64,000 nucleotides of DNA, from contig NZ_SMFL01000007.1 of assembly GCF_004349265.1 (NCBI RefSeq), positions 285,429 through 349,428 on the forward strand, given 5' to 3'. How positions within the stretch are numbered: position 1 is the stretch's first letter; each line of letters begins with the position of its first letter. Both the position numbers and the translations under genes were made by a program. The DNA is from Dyadobacter psychrotolerans (GTDB taxonomy: Bacteria > Bacteroidota > Bacteroidia > Cytophagales > Spirosomataceae). The notes under the pieces were generated by a model. It saw nothing but the letters and a program-made list of their open reading frames with translations, did no database searches and was not told where the DNA came from. This document shows, in pieces, positions 27,152 through 35,993 of the stretch.

Positions 27152-27652
27152 ATGAAAAGGATAGCAACTATATTTTTGTCAAATGCAATTTTGGCCGCCG
27201 GGCTAATGTTAACAGCTTGTAATTCGTCAACAGATAAGGATCGAAAGGAACTAGCCAATGCGGAAGAAGAGGCTTTGGAAAAAGCAGCTGAGGCTAATGA
27301 AATGGTACCGCAGGAGACGGATTCCAGCGACATGGCCGATGTAAAAAAGGATCTTGAAAAAGCAAGTCAGAAACTGTCAGAAAAACAGGATAAATATCTT
27401 GCTTCGCTACGCGAAAAAGAAGGAAAGCTGAATGACAGGCTGAAAACGATCGGTGAAAAATTAAGCTCTGCGGACGGAAATGCAAAAAAACGTTTGACAG
27501 AAAAACAGGATAAACTCATTAAAGAAAGAGACCAGCTTCAGGCTAACATTTTAGAAATCCAGAGTCCGATGACAGATCAGCAACTTGAAACGGTGCAGAA
27601 AGAAATCAATGTGCTTATTGCTGTTATTGACAAAGAATTGAGTGTGGATTAA
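27152..27652 (+). CDS. Small coiled-coil lipoprotein of unknown function
   Basis: The start is at ATG 27152 (MKRIATIFLSNAIL...); a TTG at 27125 in frame lies before the signal peptide and is rejected. The product is about 166 residues. The lipobox LTAC gives a lipidated Cys near residue 23. The rest is almost entirely charged heptad-like sequence, with two near-identical stretches (LSEKQDKYLASLREKEGKLNDRL and LTEKQDKLIKERDQLQ). This suggests a helical hairpin or coiled coil on the periplasmic face. No family was recognised. It is a single-gene unit facing xylA, with a shared terminator between them. Confidence 0.7.
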   Translation: MKRIATIFLSNAILAAGLMLTACNSSTDKDRKELANAEEEALEKAAEANEMVPQETDSSDMADVKKDLEKASQKLSEKQDKYLASLREKEGKLNDRLKTIGEKLSSADGNAKKRLTEKQDKLIKERDQLQANILEIQSPMTDQQLETVQKEINVLIAVIDKELSVD

Positions 27653-27674
27653 TTATTAAAACCATGAAAAATAG

Positions 27675-27709
27675 AGATGCCGTCCCAGTAGTTGGAGACG
27701 GCATCTTTG
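27675..27709. terminator. Bidirectional terminator between convergent genes
   Basis: The stem AGATGCCGTC (27675-27684) pairs with GACGGCATCT (27697-27706). An inner CCA/TGG extends the pairing, and T residues follow on the plus strand. It serves the lipoprotein gene and probably also xylA, which ends at 27741 from the other side. Confidence 0.75.
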
Positions 27710-27740
27710 TATCTAATCTAATCCGGATTTGTAACCTGGA

Positions 27741-29069
27741 TTAGATGAACCTGTTAATCAGATTTTCAAGATATTCCTGTCTTCCGGAAGTGGTAGCAGG
27801 TTCGCCTTTGCCAGCAGCCAGATCAAACAGATCTTCCAGCTTCAAGCCGCCTTTTTCAAATTCAGAACCTTTTCCTGAATCAAAACTTGCGTAGCGATCT
27901 TTACGAATTTTATCGTATTCTCCGTTTTGAATGATTTTATCAGCGGTAACAAGTGCACGGGCTACAACATCCATCCCGCCGATATGTGCGTGGAAAACGT
28001 CAGCTACATCTGTTGAATTACGACGGCGTTTCGCATCAAAGTTGATACCGCCACCTTTCAGGCCATCTGCTTTCAAAATTACTAAAAGCGCTTTGGTCCA
28101 TTCCGCGATGTCATTCGGGAACTGATCTGTATCCCATCCGTTTTGATAATCACCACGGTTGGCATCAATCGATCCCAAAATACCTGCGTCTGCAGCAACC
28201 TGTAATTCGTGCTCAAATGTATGGCCAGCTAAGGTTGCGTGGTTCACTTCAAGGTTCAATGCGAAATCTTCAAGTAAATCGTGCTGACGAAGGAAACCAA
28301 TTACAGTGGCAGCATCGTAGTCATACTGATGTTTTGTAGGTTCACAAGGTTTTGGCTCAATAAAGAATTTACCTTTGAAACCATTTGCACGGGCATAAGC
28401 AACAGACATTTTTAACATCTGAGCAAAATGTTCCTGCTCGCGTTTCATGTCGGTGTTAAGCAGAGTCATGTAGCCTTCGCGGCCTCCCCAGAACACATAA
28501 TTTTCTCCGCCTAATGCGATTGTTGCATCCAGTGCCATTTTGATCTGAGCACCTGCGTGAGATACAACGTCAAAATCCGGGTTGGTAGAAGCTCCATTCA
28601 TGTAACGGTGGTGGCTGAACAAATTGGCAGTTCCCCAAAGTAATTTTACACCCGAATCTTTCTGCTTTTGAGCAAGATATTCTGTAAGTGTTACGATACG
28701 TTTTTCATTGGTACGAACATCATCATCATAATCCACAACGTCCACATCGTGAAAGCAGTAGTATGGTGCACCCAGTTTTGTGATCAATTCAAAAGCTGCA
28801 TCCGCTTTATCCTTTGCGCGCCCAACAGCATCCCCCTTTTTATCCCATGGGTAAAACAAAGTCTGTCCTCCGAAAGGATCTCCGCCATTTCCACAGAATG
28901 TATGCCAGTAAGCGATAGCGAAACGAAGATGATCTTTCATCGTTTTTCCACCAACGATACGATTTTCATCATACCAGCGGTAAGCTAAAGGATTGTCCGA
29001 TTCAGGACCCTCATAAGCAATTTTACCAATACCCTTAAAATACTCCTGATCTCCGAGTAGTACGCTCAT
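27741..29069 (-). CDS. xylA: Xylose isomerase
   Basis: This 442-residue enzyme interconverts D-xylose and D-xylulose. Length and sequence are typical of class II xylose isomerases: YCFHDVDVVDYDDD holds the catalytic His, FWGGREGYMTLL and KGKFFIEPKPCEPTKHQYDYD hold metal-binding Glu and Lys, followed by NLEVNHATLAGHTFEHEL and LGSIDANRGDYQNGWDTDQFP. It starts at ATG 29069. No xylulokinase or xylose transporter is adjacent, so it is a stand-alone unit here. The 277-bp gap upstream, to the PpiD-like gene, holds its promoter region, a degenerate repeat (29158-29200) and the terminator of the gene before it. Confidence 0.97.
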   Translation of the reverse strand: MSVLLGDQEYFKGIGKIAYEGPESDNPLAYRWYDENRIVGGKTMKDHLRFAIAYWHTFCGNGGDPFGGQTLFYPWDKKGDAVGRAKDKADAAFELITKLGAPYYCFHDVDVVDYDDDVRTNEKRIVTLTEYLAQKQKDSGVKLLWGTANLFSHHRYMNGASTNPDFDVVSHAGAQIKMALDATIALGGENYVFWGGREGYMTLLNTDMKREQEHFAQMLKMSVAYARANGFKGKFFIEPKPCEPTKHQYDYDAATVIGFLRQHDLLEDFALNLEVNHATLAGHTFEHELQVAADAGILGSIDANRGDYQNGWDTDQFPNDIAEWTKALLVILKADGLKGGGINFDAKRRRNSTDVADVFHAHIGGMDVVARALVTADKIIQNGEYDKIRKDRYASFDSGKGSEFEKGGLKLEDLFDLAAGKGEPATTSGRQEYLENLINRFI

Positions 29070-29285
29070 TTGTTGTTATTGTTAATCGTTTTGTAATATT
29101 AAAAAATCCAACTGCTGCAATGGTCATGCTGAATAGCTTTCCATTAAAACCGGTAATTGACTACTTCTAACTCCTTAACTACATTTGACTTCTCTCCATA
29201 CGGAGCAATATAATTAATAAGTGTACTATTGACATTTCATACTGCAATAATATGACTTTTTTTTAAAAAAATTGCAGTGTAAAAG

Positions 29286-29322
29286 AAAAAGAGGAGCAGA
29301 AATAAATTCTGCTCCTCTTTTT
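29286..29322 (-). terminator. Strong terminator, oriented for the PpiD-like gene
   Basis: A 16-bp stem (AAAAAGAGGAGCAGAA at 29286-29301 with its complement at 29307-29322) has a 5-base loop and A/T tails on both strands, so it can act in either direction. It lies 25 bp past the stop of the PpiD-like gene. Confidence 0.88.
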
Positions 29323-29346
29323 AGGAATTTTATTTTAAATGTTTTA

Positions 29347-31464
29347 TCAGAAGAACTTAGCGCGACGGTCTTTTATTTTGGCATTTTCACGAATTGCTTC
29401 GTTTACCAGATAAGACATACGGCTTTCCAGAGATTGTGTCAGCTGCGTTTTGTACTGCGTGAAGTCAGCAATTTTTGGCGCATCTGTTTTGCTGATCTGT
29501 TCCATGATGAACACACCGTTTTCTCCTGTAAATACTTTGGATTTCTGTCCTGCTTTAAGACCGAAAGCAACACCCAAAGCGATAGGATCAAAACCTGCGC
29601 TGGTTAGAAATCCTGTTGCAAGTGAAATATCCGAAGCTGATTCTACGAGTGCACCTGCACCGTATTTTTTAGCAATAGCTTCTAAATCTCCTGTTGCGCC
29701 TTTCAGCTTGGCAGTGATTTGTTCTGATTTTTTCTGGTTACGTACTTTGGTAGTAAGCTCGTCACGGAAATCTTCCACTTTCACATCATCCTGCTCTGAC
29801 TTACCTGTCAAAACTGCAACGATATATTGTTCGTCTGTTTCAAAAACCTGTGAAACAGAATTTATTTTAGAATCATCTTTAAATGCCCAGCGAACAATGT
29901 CACGACCATTTTGAATTGCGTTTACATTCGTTGCCGACTCAGGAATACGGTTGGCAGTTGCAACAACCAATGCTTTGTTTTTCTTTACAGCCTCGTCAAA
30001 TTGTTCTTTTGACTTAACAGAGTTAGCAAATTCATCTGCTTTACGGTAGGCTTCGTCACGTGTTGACTGGCTTGGTGCAATCGTTTTACCAATTGCTGCA
30101 ATACGGTAAAGTATATTTGATTTTGGAGCAGTTACTTTAATGATATGGAATCCGAATTGACTTTCAACCAATTTGTTGATGAGTCCCGGAGCACTTGCAG
30201 AAAAAACAGCCTCTTCAAAAGGTTTTACCATCGCACCGTTATTCTGGAAATATCCAATATCTCCGCCGCGTTGTGCTGATCCCGGATCTGCGCTTGATGT
30301 AGCAGCAAGGGCTTCAAAATTGGCGCCGGCACGAATCTGAGCCAGAATACCTTCCGCTTTCACACGTGCAGCAGCTTTTGAAGAATCAGACTGGTTTTCG
30401 GCGCGAATCAAAATGTGGCTTGCTCTTGCAGATGAAACTGTATCTGCTTTTGTTCCGCCATATTTGTAGATAAAATAAGTATTGCCTTCGCGATACGGAC
30501 CATAAACGCCGCCCGGTACAAATGTCTTAACTGCCTCTTTAAGCTGGTCCGACATAGTTGCCAGTGACATATTCACAGGCAAAGCGATATCCGAATTCAT
30601 AGCCGCGAATGAAGAATCATTTTGTGCAGTGGCAAGTCCGCGGGCAAGTTCTTTAATTTCTGTATAAAGCGCAGCGCTGTCATCTTTGGCAGGCTGAACG
30701 GGAAAAGTAACATATTCAATCGAACGTGTATCAGTTCCTTTATATTCAGAACGGTGAACGCTCAAATAACTTTCCAGTTCCGAATCAGTAACTTTAATAG
30801 TGGTATCTACAATGGAAAAGTAAGGCACATAAAGGTAACGAAGCGTTGCCTTTGTATTTTGCGCCATATATTCTTTTTCAGCCTGTGCTTTCGGCGTGTA
30901 AGCCGAAAATTTCAAAAGGTTTTCGTATTTGCTGCGAATACGTTCCTCACGGAGGCTCTTCTCAAAATTCTCCCATGATTTTTGTTGTTCAACAGGAAGC
31001 GTTTTAAGATTTTTTAAATAATTAATGACAGCAGTTTTATCAAAACGACCCGTGTTAGGATCTGAAAAAGCCTGCATAATAGAAGGGCTGATGTGATTTC
31101 CCTGGACCATGTCAACCAATTCGTCATCAGTAACCGTAAGGCCCAGTTTTTCAAACTGTTTTTTGTAGGCGATATCAACTATAAACTGGTTCCAAGCCTG
31201 ATCGCGTAAACCTACGAGTTCATTTTCATTCAGACTGCGGCCTGATTGTGCTTCATAATTTTGACGAAAGCCATCAACCCGACTCTGGAAGTCTTTGATA
31301 TTGATCTCTTTACCCGCTATTTCACCAACAACCTGATTGTTGCTGCCTCCCAGCATGGAATTAGGTCCTAAAAGGTCACCTCCTACCATGAAGAGGATTA
31401 AACTGATAGCAATTACCGTAACCGCGATTCCGGACTTCTCTCTGATTTTGTTAATTAAAGCCAT
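29347..31464 (-). CDS. PpiD-like membrane-anchored peptidyl-prolyl isomerase/chaperone
   Basis: This 705-residue protein has one N-terminal membrane anchor (residues 12-33, GIAVTVIAISLILFMVGGDLLG). A SurA/PpiD-type N-terminal chaperone domain begins QVVGEIAGKEINIKDFQSRV. A parvulin domain lies at about residues 343-450 (ARASHILIRAE...SADPGSAQRGGDIGYFQ...FGFHIIKV). A second, degenerate parvulin-like half follows to the C-terminus. PpiD proteins sit in the inner membrane facing the periplasm and help fold secreted and outer-membrane proteins, which suits an organism with many SusCD systems. The gene is monocistronic by its terminator. Confidence 0.88.
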   Translation of the reverse strand: MALINKIREKSGIAVTVIAISLILFMVGGDLLGPNSMLGGSNNQVVGEIAGKEINIKDFQSRVDGFRQNYEAQSGRSLNENELVGLRDQAWNQFIVDIAYKKQFEKLGLTVTDDELVDMVQGNHISPSIMQAFSDPNTGRFDKTAVINYLKNLKTLPVEQQKSWENFEKSLREERIRSKYENLLKFSAYTPKAQAEKEYMAQNTKATLRYLYVPYFSIVDTTIKVTDSELESYLSVHRSEYKGTDTRSIEYVTFPVQPAKDDSAALYTEIKELARGLATAQNDSSFAAMNSDIALPVNMSLATMSDQLKEAVKTFVPGGVYGPYREGNTYFIYKYGGTKADTVSSARASHILIRAENQSDSSKAAARVKAEGILAQIRAGANFEALAATSSADPGSAQRGGDIGYFQNNGAMVKPFEEAVFSASAPGLINKLVESQFGFHIIKVTAPKSNILYRIAAIGKTIAPSQSTRDEAYRKADEFANSVKSKEQFDEAVKKNKALVVATANRIPESATNVNAIQNGRDIVRWAFKDDSKINSVSQVFETDEQYIVAVLTGKSEQDDVKVEDFRDELTTKVRNQKKSEQITAKLKGATGDLEAIAKKYGAGALVESASDISLATGFLTSAGFDPIALGVAFGLKAGQKSKVFTGENGVFIMEQISKTDAPKIADFTQYKTQLTQSLESRMSYLVNEAIRENAKIKDRRAKFF

Positions 31465-31616
31465 TTTCTCTTTTCGAATTAGTGCGCAAAATAAAATCTT
31501 TTCTGCGTGGAATGCAAGGGCTTAGAAATCTATTCTGATTTCATATTCAGAATTTTAGATTTTCTAAACGCTGAGTTACGTATTTTTTGAGTTTTAAAAA
31601 GGCAAAAACGCAATTT

Positions 31617-32099
31617 TTATTGCAGGTATTTAAAATTGATGGCGTAAAAAATGGCCATGAAAACGCTGAGAAAAATACTTGAGGCCGCTGTTATAAAACC
31701 CAGCCATCCACCGATTAAAACAATGGGTGCAAGGAAGGCCACCGCAATGCCAGCCAGGTATAAATAAAATCCTCTTTTCTCAAGGTTGTACATTAAATAA
31801 GCAGCAAACAGAGAAATCGATTCAAAAACCAGCATAATGATGGCGCTTGTGGTAATTGTTTCCACTGTTGTATTTTCAATTACGGAGGCAAACATTTCCT
31901 GCACGACTTTGGTATCGGCTCCGTTTGCCTGTGCTTCAACATTTTCTCTGACTATCTCAAAGGTTTCTCTGGTTTTATCGGCCGTGATGCCCGGATTCCA
32001 TAATCTTTCAGATTGGCTCCAAAGGCCGGATACCGCGCTCATGAAAGTTAGGAAACAAAGTACCGTTAAAAAGGTAGGACGACTGATCGGTTCACTCAT
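31617..32099 (-). CDS. Small integral membrane protein of unknown function
   Basis: This 160-residue protein has about four hydrophobic segments (residues 9-27, 82-100, 108-128 and 133-157). A soluble acidic loop lies between the first two (TADKTRETFEIVRENVEAQA...). I do not recognise a family. It starts at ATG 32099, close to and divergent from the SCP2-like gene at 32259, and is followed by the 5' side of the PpiD-like gene after 152 bp. Confidence 0.7.
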   Translation of the reverse strand: MSEPISRPTFLTVLCFLTFMSAVSGLWSQSERLWNPGITADKTRETFEIVRENVEAQANGADTKVVQEMFASVIENTTVETITTSAIIMLVFESISLFAAYLMYNLEKRGFYLYLAGIAVAFLAPIVLIGGWLGFITAASSIFLSVFMAIFYAINFKYLQ

Positions 32100-32174
32100 T
32101 ATTTAGCTGGAGAAATGTGGGTCTTAAAATAAGGGCGCAAAATTTGTAGTTTTACAGCGAAACACCAAGAGCAT

Positions 32175-32205
32175 TTGAATATTCTTCTGAAGGAATATAC
32201 ATTTG
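32175..32205 (+). promoter_or_regulatory. Bacteroidota-type promoter for the SCP2-like gene
   Basis: TTG at 32175-32177 and TACATTTG at 32198-32205 are 20 bp apart, close to the TTG-N19-TAnnTTTG consensus of the primary sigma factor of Bacteroidota. The predicted transcript would have a 5' leader of about 45 bases. Confidence 0.55.
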
Positions 32206-32258
32206 TTGCTTTGATACAACAAAAAGTGACAATATAAACAAATCAAAAGTTAAATTAT

Positions 32259-32561
32259 ATGAGCCTGCAAATTCTTACCGACCGTATCGTGAATATATTG
32301 GGAACCGATAGCGGACTGGATGCTACTGTAAAATTTAAAACAGAAGAAGGAAATGTTTTTATCAATAGTAAAGTAGTACCTAACACGGTGTCCAATGAAG
32401 ATCTTGAGGCCGACTGCACATTTGAAGTTTCTACTAAAAACGCACTTAAACTAATCGACGGTGATTTGAATGCTATGATGGCTTACATGACCGGAAAGCT
32501 AAAGATTGACGGTGATATGGGAACCGCAATGAAAATTGCCCAGACTTTCGGAGGGAAGTAA
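32259..32561 (+). CDS. SCP2 sterol-binding-domain-like protein
   Basis: This 100-residue single-domain protein has a pattern that fits small SCP2-like lipid-binding domains: a beta strand FKTEEGNVFINSKVV, ADCTFEVSTKNALKLIDGDLNAMMAYMTGKLKIDGDMGTAMKIAQTF. The motif GDLNAMMAYMTGKLKIDGD is typical of the family C-terminal half. It may bind fatty acyl or other lipid ligands in the cytoplasm. It is monocistronic; an inverted repeat follows at 32581. Confidence 0.82.
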   Translation: MSLQILTDRIVNILGTDSGLDATVKFKTEEGNVFINSKVVPNTVSNEDLEADCTFEVSTKNALKLIDGDLNAMMAYMTGKLKIDGDMGTAMKIAQTFGGK

Positions 32562-32580
32562 TGTTACTCCGGCCCAGGCC

Positions 32581-32613
32581 AGACTTTCCAAGTCTGGAAG
32601 ACTTGGAAAGTCT
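32581..32613. repeat. Perfect 15-bp inverted repeat with 3-base loop
   Basis: The left arm 32581-32595 and right arm 32599-32613 (AGACTTTCCAAGTCT and its complement) are perfectly complementary around GGA. The element sits between the convergent ends of the SCP2-like gene and pdxJ. There is no T tract, so it is either a Rho-independent-like barrier or a REP-type dispersed palindrome. Confidence 0.75.
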
Positions 32614-32624
32614 CTGAATACGGA

Positions 32625-33344
32625 TTACAATTCGAGTTCTCTCAGATACATCTGAATCGTATTTTCCAGGCCAAGATACAACGCGTCTGCGATCAAGGCA
32701 TGGCCGATGGACACTTCATCCATCCATGGAATGCTTTGTTTTAGAAAACGAAGGTTATCCAGGCTCAGATCATGGCCGGCATTGACGCCCAGTCCAATTT
32801 CCCTTGCTTTTTCAGCTGCTTTTATAAATGGTAAAACTGCCTTTTGCCGGTTTTCAAAATATCCGGCGGCGTAAGGTTCGGTATAAAGTTCAATCCGGTC
32901 GGCACCACAGATTTTGGCACCTTCCACCATGTCTTCGTCTGCATCCACGAAAACAGACACACGGATGGATGCACTTTTAAATTCCTGTATCAAATCGGTC
33001 AGTTCACTGCGATTTTTTATAGTATCCCAGCCCGCATTGGAGGTAATCGCGAGCAGTGCATCAGGCACCAGCGTAACCTGATCGGGCCGGTTGGCCAGTA
33101 CAAGATCGATAAATTTACGCTCTGAGGGATTTCCTTCAATATTGAATTCGGTTGTAACAACTTCTTTCAAATCGTAAACATCCTGGTAGCGAATATGCCT
33201 TTCATCAGGTCTCGGGTGTACGGTTATTCCCTGAGCGCCAAAACGTTCGCAGTCCAGGCCTACTTTAATCACATTGGGATTATCTCCGCCGCGGGAATTT
33301 CGTAAGGTAGCAATTTTGTTGATGTTGACGCTGAGACGAGTCAT
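32625..33344 (-). CDS. pdxJ: Pyridoxine 5'-phosphate synthase
   Basis: This 239-residue enzyme joins 1-deoxy-D-xylulose 5-phosphate and 3-amino-2-oxopropyl phosphate to make pyridoxine 5'-phosphate, the last ring-forming step of the DXP-dependent vitamin B6 pathway. The whole length matches: LSVNINKIATLRNSRGGD at the start, GAQGITVHPRPDERHIRYQDV, FNIEGNP, VTLVPD, RIELYTEPYA, GLGVNAGHDLSLDNL and the final EVSIGHALIADALYLGLENTI. It starts at ATG 33344. It is a single gene facing the SCP2-like gene. Confidence 0.97.
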   Translation of the reverse strand: MTRLSVNINKIATLRNSRGGDNPNVIKVGLDCERFGAQGITVHPRPDERHIRYQDVYDLKEVVTTEFNIEGNPSERKFIDLVLANRPDQVTLVPDALLAITSNAGWDTIKNRSELTDLIQEFKSASIRVSVFVDADEDMVEGAKICGADRIELYTEPYAAGYFENRQKAVLPFIKAAEKAREIGLGVNAGHDLSLDNLRFLKQSIPWMDEVSIGHALIADALYLGLENTIQMYLRELEL

Positions 33345-33475
33345 GAAGGTAATGGTGAATGAATGGATGAGAGAATGACAATTTCTGTGATTCGTGTAAC
33401 TTTACGGTCTTTACAGGCAAATTTAACATTCGCACATTCAAAATTTACTCATTATCTCATTTAATTATAAAATAT

Positions 33476-33928
33476 ATGTCACTTAAAAGTCAGGTTGAAT
33501 CAGGTATAAAAGACGCGATGCGTGCGAAAGACACAGATAAATTACGTGCTTTACGTGCTATTAAATCTCTGATTTTGTTAGACGAAACCAAAGCTGGCGG
33601 TACAGGCGGTGAGCTTTCGGCCGATGATGAACTTAAATTGCTTACCAAAGCGGCCAAGCAGCGTCGCGAGTCAGCGGATATTTACAGAGCTCAGGGCAGA
33701 GAAGATTTGCTGGCAGTTGAGGAGGCGGAACTGGCAATCATTGAGCAGTTTTTGCCAAAACAATTAACAGAAGAAGAAATCAAAACCAAATTGCAGGAAA
33801 TTATTGCCCGGGTAGGAGCCAGTGCGCCTTCCGATATGGGTAAAGTGATGGGCGTTGCTACCAAGGAATTGGCGGGGCAGGCCGACGGACGTGTTGTTTC
33901 TACATTGGTTAAGAGTTTATTGGCATGA
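33476..33928 (+). CDS. GatB/YqeY domain protein
   Basis: This 150-residue protein is of the YqeY family, related to the C-terminal tRNA-binding tail of the amidotransferase subunit GatB. Visible blocks are MRAKDTDKLRALRAIKSLILLDETK, KAAKQRRESADIYRAQGREDL, EEAELAIIEQFLPKQLTEEEI and GKVMGVATKELAGQADGRVVSTLVK. Length is standard. The stop overlaps the start of the CvpA-family gene in ATGA, so the two are translationally coupled. Confidence 0.93.
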   Translation: MSLKSQVESGIKDAMRAKDTDKLRALRAIKSLILLDETKAGGTGGELSADDELKLLTKAAKQRRESADIYRAQGREDLLAVEEAELAIIEQFLPKQLTEEEIKTKLQEIIARVGASAPSDMGKVMGVATKELAGQADGRVVSTLVKSLLA

Positions 33929-34518
33929 AGCTACTGGATGTTATCATCCTTCTTCCCCTTCTTTGGGGAGCATTACATGGTTACCGCAAAGGTTTGCTGA
34001 TTGAGATTATCGGAATTGCAGGCATGGTGGTAGCCATGATTTTAGGTTTTAAATTTCTGGGGTTGGGAATGGATATTCTGACCCCCTATTTTAGTGATAG
34101 CACGGCTAAGAAAATTCTTCCTTATGTAGGTTTCTCAGCTGTGTTTTTCCCGACAATCTTTTTGCTCAACCAGTTTGGTTACATGATCCGAAGATCCCTC
34201 AGGTTTTCGATACTGGGCACTTTTGACAGGTTCGCAGGTGCACTCGTGGGCGTGTTTACCTGGGTTTTCGGAATTTCTGTTTTTTTCTGGCTGGTTAATC
34301 TGATTGGTATAAAAATTCCTTCCCACCGGACAGACGATACTTTTTTATATCCGCTTGTCGTGCCTGTTGCGCCGAATCTCATCACCAAAGCATTACAGAT
34401 CATGCCCAAAGGCACAGACCTGATCAAGGAGTGGAAACGGGATTATCTGGATGATGCAGAAACAAAGCCTGATTCCTCTGATGTAGAAGCGGAGGTGGAA
34501 GAAGTTGAGAAGGAGTAA
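33925..34518 (+). CDS. CvpA family membrane protein
   Basis: This 197-residue inner-membrane protein has four hydrophobic segments (about residues 5-22, 25-48, 62-85 and 100-125). The start DVIILLPLLWGALHGYRKGLLIEI and the IGTFDRFAGALVGVFTW-type segment are typical of CvpA (colicin V production) family proteins. The C-terminal 35 residues are acidic (DSSDVEAEVEEVEKE). It overlaps the YqeY gene by 4 bases. CvpA proteins affect envelope integrity; the exact role is not known. Confidence 0.9.
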   Translation: MKLLDVIILLPLLWGALHGYRKGLLIEIIGIAGMVVAMILGFKFLGLGMDILTPYFSDSTAKKILPYVGFSAVFFPTIFLLNQFGYMIRRSLRFSILGTFDRFAGALVGVFTWVFGISVFFWLVNLIGIKIPSHRTDDTFLYPLVVPVAPNLITKALQIMPKGTDLIKEWKRDYLDDAETKPDSSDVEAEVEEVEKE

Positions 34519-34653
34519 GAAAAAGCATTTTACTAATTCTGTTTTAGAATACTCATTCCCCCCACTTTGCTTAAAACTCTGCTAACCCAGCGTTTAACTC
34601 AAAATGAACTTTCAATATCCCGCACAGGTTAATGATCAATAGTTGATTTTCAG

Positions 34654-34661
34654 TACCTTTG
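34654..34661 (+). promoter_or_regulatory. -7 promoter element of rlmN
   Basis: TACCTTTG matches the Bacteroidota -7 consensus TAnnTTTG, 22 bp before the ATG of rlmN. A good -33 TTG at the standard distance is not seen. Confidence 0.45.
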
Positions 34662-34683
34662 CAGCAAATAGTGTTAAAAGATA

Positions 34684-35751
34684 ATGACCGGATTACAGGA
34701 AAAACAGGATATACGGAAAATGAGTGTCGATCAGCTTAAAGGCTGGATGACTGAGAATGGAGAGAAAGCTTTTCGTGCAAAACAGATATATGAATGGATC
34801 TGGAAGAAATCGGCAAACTCATTTGCTGAAATGACGAACCTTTCGCTTGCAACCAGGCAGCTTATTGACAATCATTTTGTGATACACTCCATGGATGTTG
34901 CCAAGCAGCAGCAAAGCAACGACGGTACGATCAAATCCGCATTCAGGCTTTTTGACGGTAATCTGGTAGAAGGTGTTCTTATTCCTGCTGCCGACCGCAT
35001 GACTGCCTGTGTCAGCAGCCAGGTGGGGTGTTCACTTACCTGCAAGTTTTGTGCAACCGGCTACATGGACCGCAAAAGAAACTTGGAAGCAGGTGAAATT
35101 TATGATCAGGTTGTTGCGATAGCAAAGCAGGCAGAATCAAGTTTTAAAGCGCCATTGACCAACATTGTGTACATGGGAATGGGCGAGCCGCTGTTGAATT
35201 ATACAAATGTCCTGAAATCGATCGAGCACATTACTTCGCCGGAAGGATTAAATATGTCGCCAAAGCGCATTACGGTTTCCACAGCCGGTATTGCAAAGAT
35301 GATTAAAAAACTGGGTGACGATGAGGTGCGGTTCAGGCTTGCACTTTCTTTGCACGCAGCAAATGATACCAAAAGGAATCAGATCATGCCGATCAACGAA
35401 TCAAATTCGCTCGATAATCTGGCAGAAGCGCTTAATTATTTTTATCAAAAAACCGGTAACCGGATCACATTCGAATATATTGTCTTCAATAATTTCAATG
35501 ATACTTTGCAGGATGCAAAAGAACTTTGGGAATTTACCAAAAGGGTTCCGGCTCGGGTAAACATCATTGAGTACAATCCGATTGCAGAAGCTGATTTTAC
35601 AAACACAGGAGCTGACAAACTGGATAAATTCGCTGGTTTTCTTGAAGACCGTGGTGTATCGGTTCATGTAAGGAGAAGCCGCGGCAAAGATATTGATGCA
35701 GCCTGCGGACAGCTTGCCAACAAAAAAGTAGAGAACGAGGAGGTAAATTAA
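34684..35751 (+). CDS. rlmN: Dual-specificity 23S rRNA/tRNA (adenine-C2)-methyltransferase
   Basis: This 355-residue radical-SAM enzyme methylates A2503 of 23S rRNA and A37 of some tRNAs. The [4Fe-4S] cluster ligands are in CSLTCKFC (Cys116, Cys120, Cys123). The substrate-contact segment VYMGMGEPLLNY follows near residue 162. The conserved C-terminal cysteine is in AACGQL (about residue 341) and corresponds to the methyl-accepting or resolving cysteine. The N-terminal wHTH-like part (LKGWMTENGEKAFRAKQIYEWIWKK) is normal. Confidence 0.97.
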   Translation: MTGLQEKQDIRKMSVDQLKGWMTENGEKAFRAKQIYEWIWKKSANSFAEMTNLSLATRQLIDNHFVIHSMDVAKQQQSNDGTIKSAFRLFDGNLVEGVLIPAADRMTACVSSQVGCSLTCKFCATGYMDRKRNLEAGEIYDQVVAIAKQAESSFKAPLTNIVYMGMGEPLLNYTNVLKSIEHITSPEGLNMSPKRITVSTAGIAKMIKKLGDDEVRFRLALSLHAANDTKRNQIMPINESNSLDNLAEALNYFYQKTGNRITFEYIVFNNFNDTLQDAKELWEFTKRVPARVNIIEYNPIAEADFTNTGADKLDKFAGFLEDRGVSVHVRRSRGKDIDAACGQLANKKVENEEVN

Positions 35752-35865
35752 TTTTGGCCGGGATTGTTGTGTTTGCAGGAACCGGGATAGGAGATTTGAA
35801 GATTGCTGTTTGAGTACAAACAATTTAACAACTTCCGGTGAAACTGAATTAACAATTTGGTAACA

Positions 35866-35893
35866 TTGCAACCATAAACAATCAGTAGTTTTG
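35866..35893 (+). promoter_or_regulatory. Promoter of the phosphate transporter gene
   Basis: TTG at 35866-35868 and TAGTTTTG at 35886-35893 are 17 bp apart, matching the Bacteroidota housekeeping consensus. It leaves a 5' leader of about 95 bases. Confidence 0.55.
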
Positions 35894-35993
35894 CCCGGAA
35901 AATCTGTTTTCGCAGATTGAAGTTGTATCAGGCACGATTGATTTATAACCTTTTAAAACCTGGTATTTATTATTTATAACTTATACTCTCTTT

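Noticed and set aside
27741..29069. Xylose utilisation operon
   Set aside because: xylA stands alone, with the next genes unrelated and separated by terminators; no kinase, transporter or regulator for xylose is in the window.
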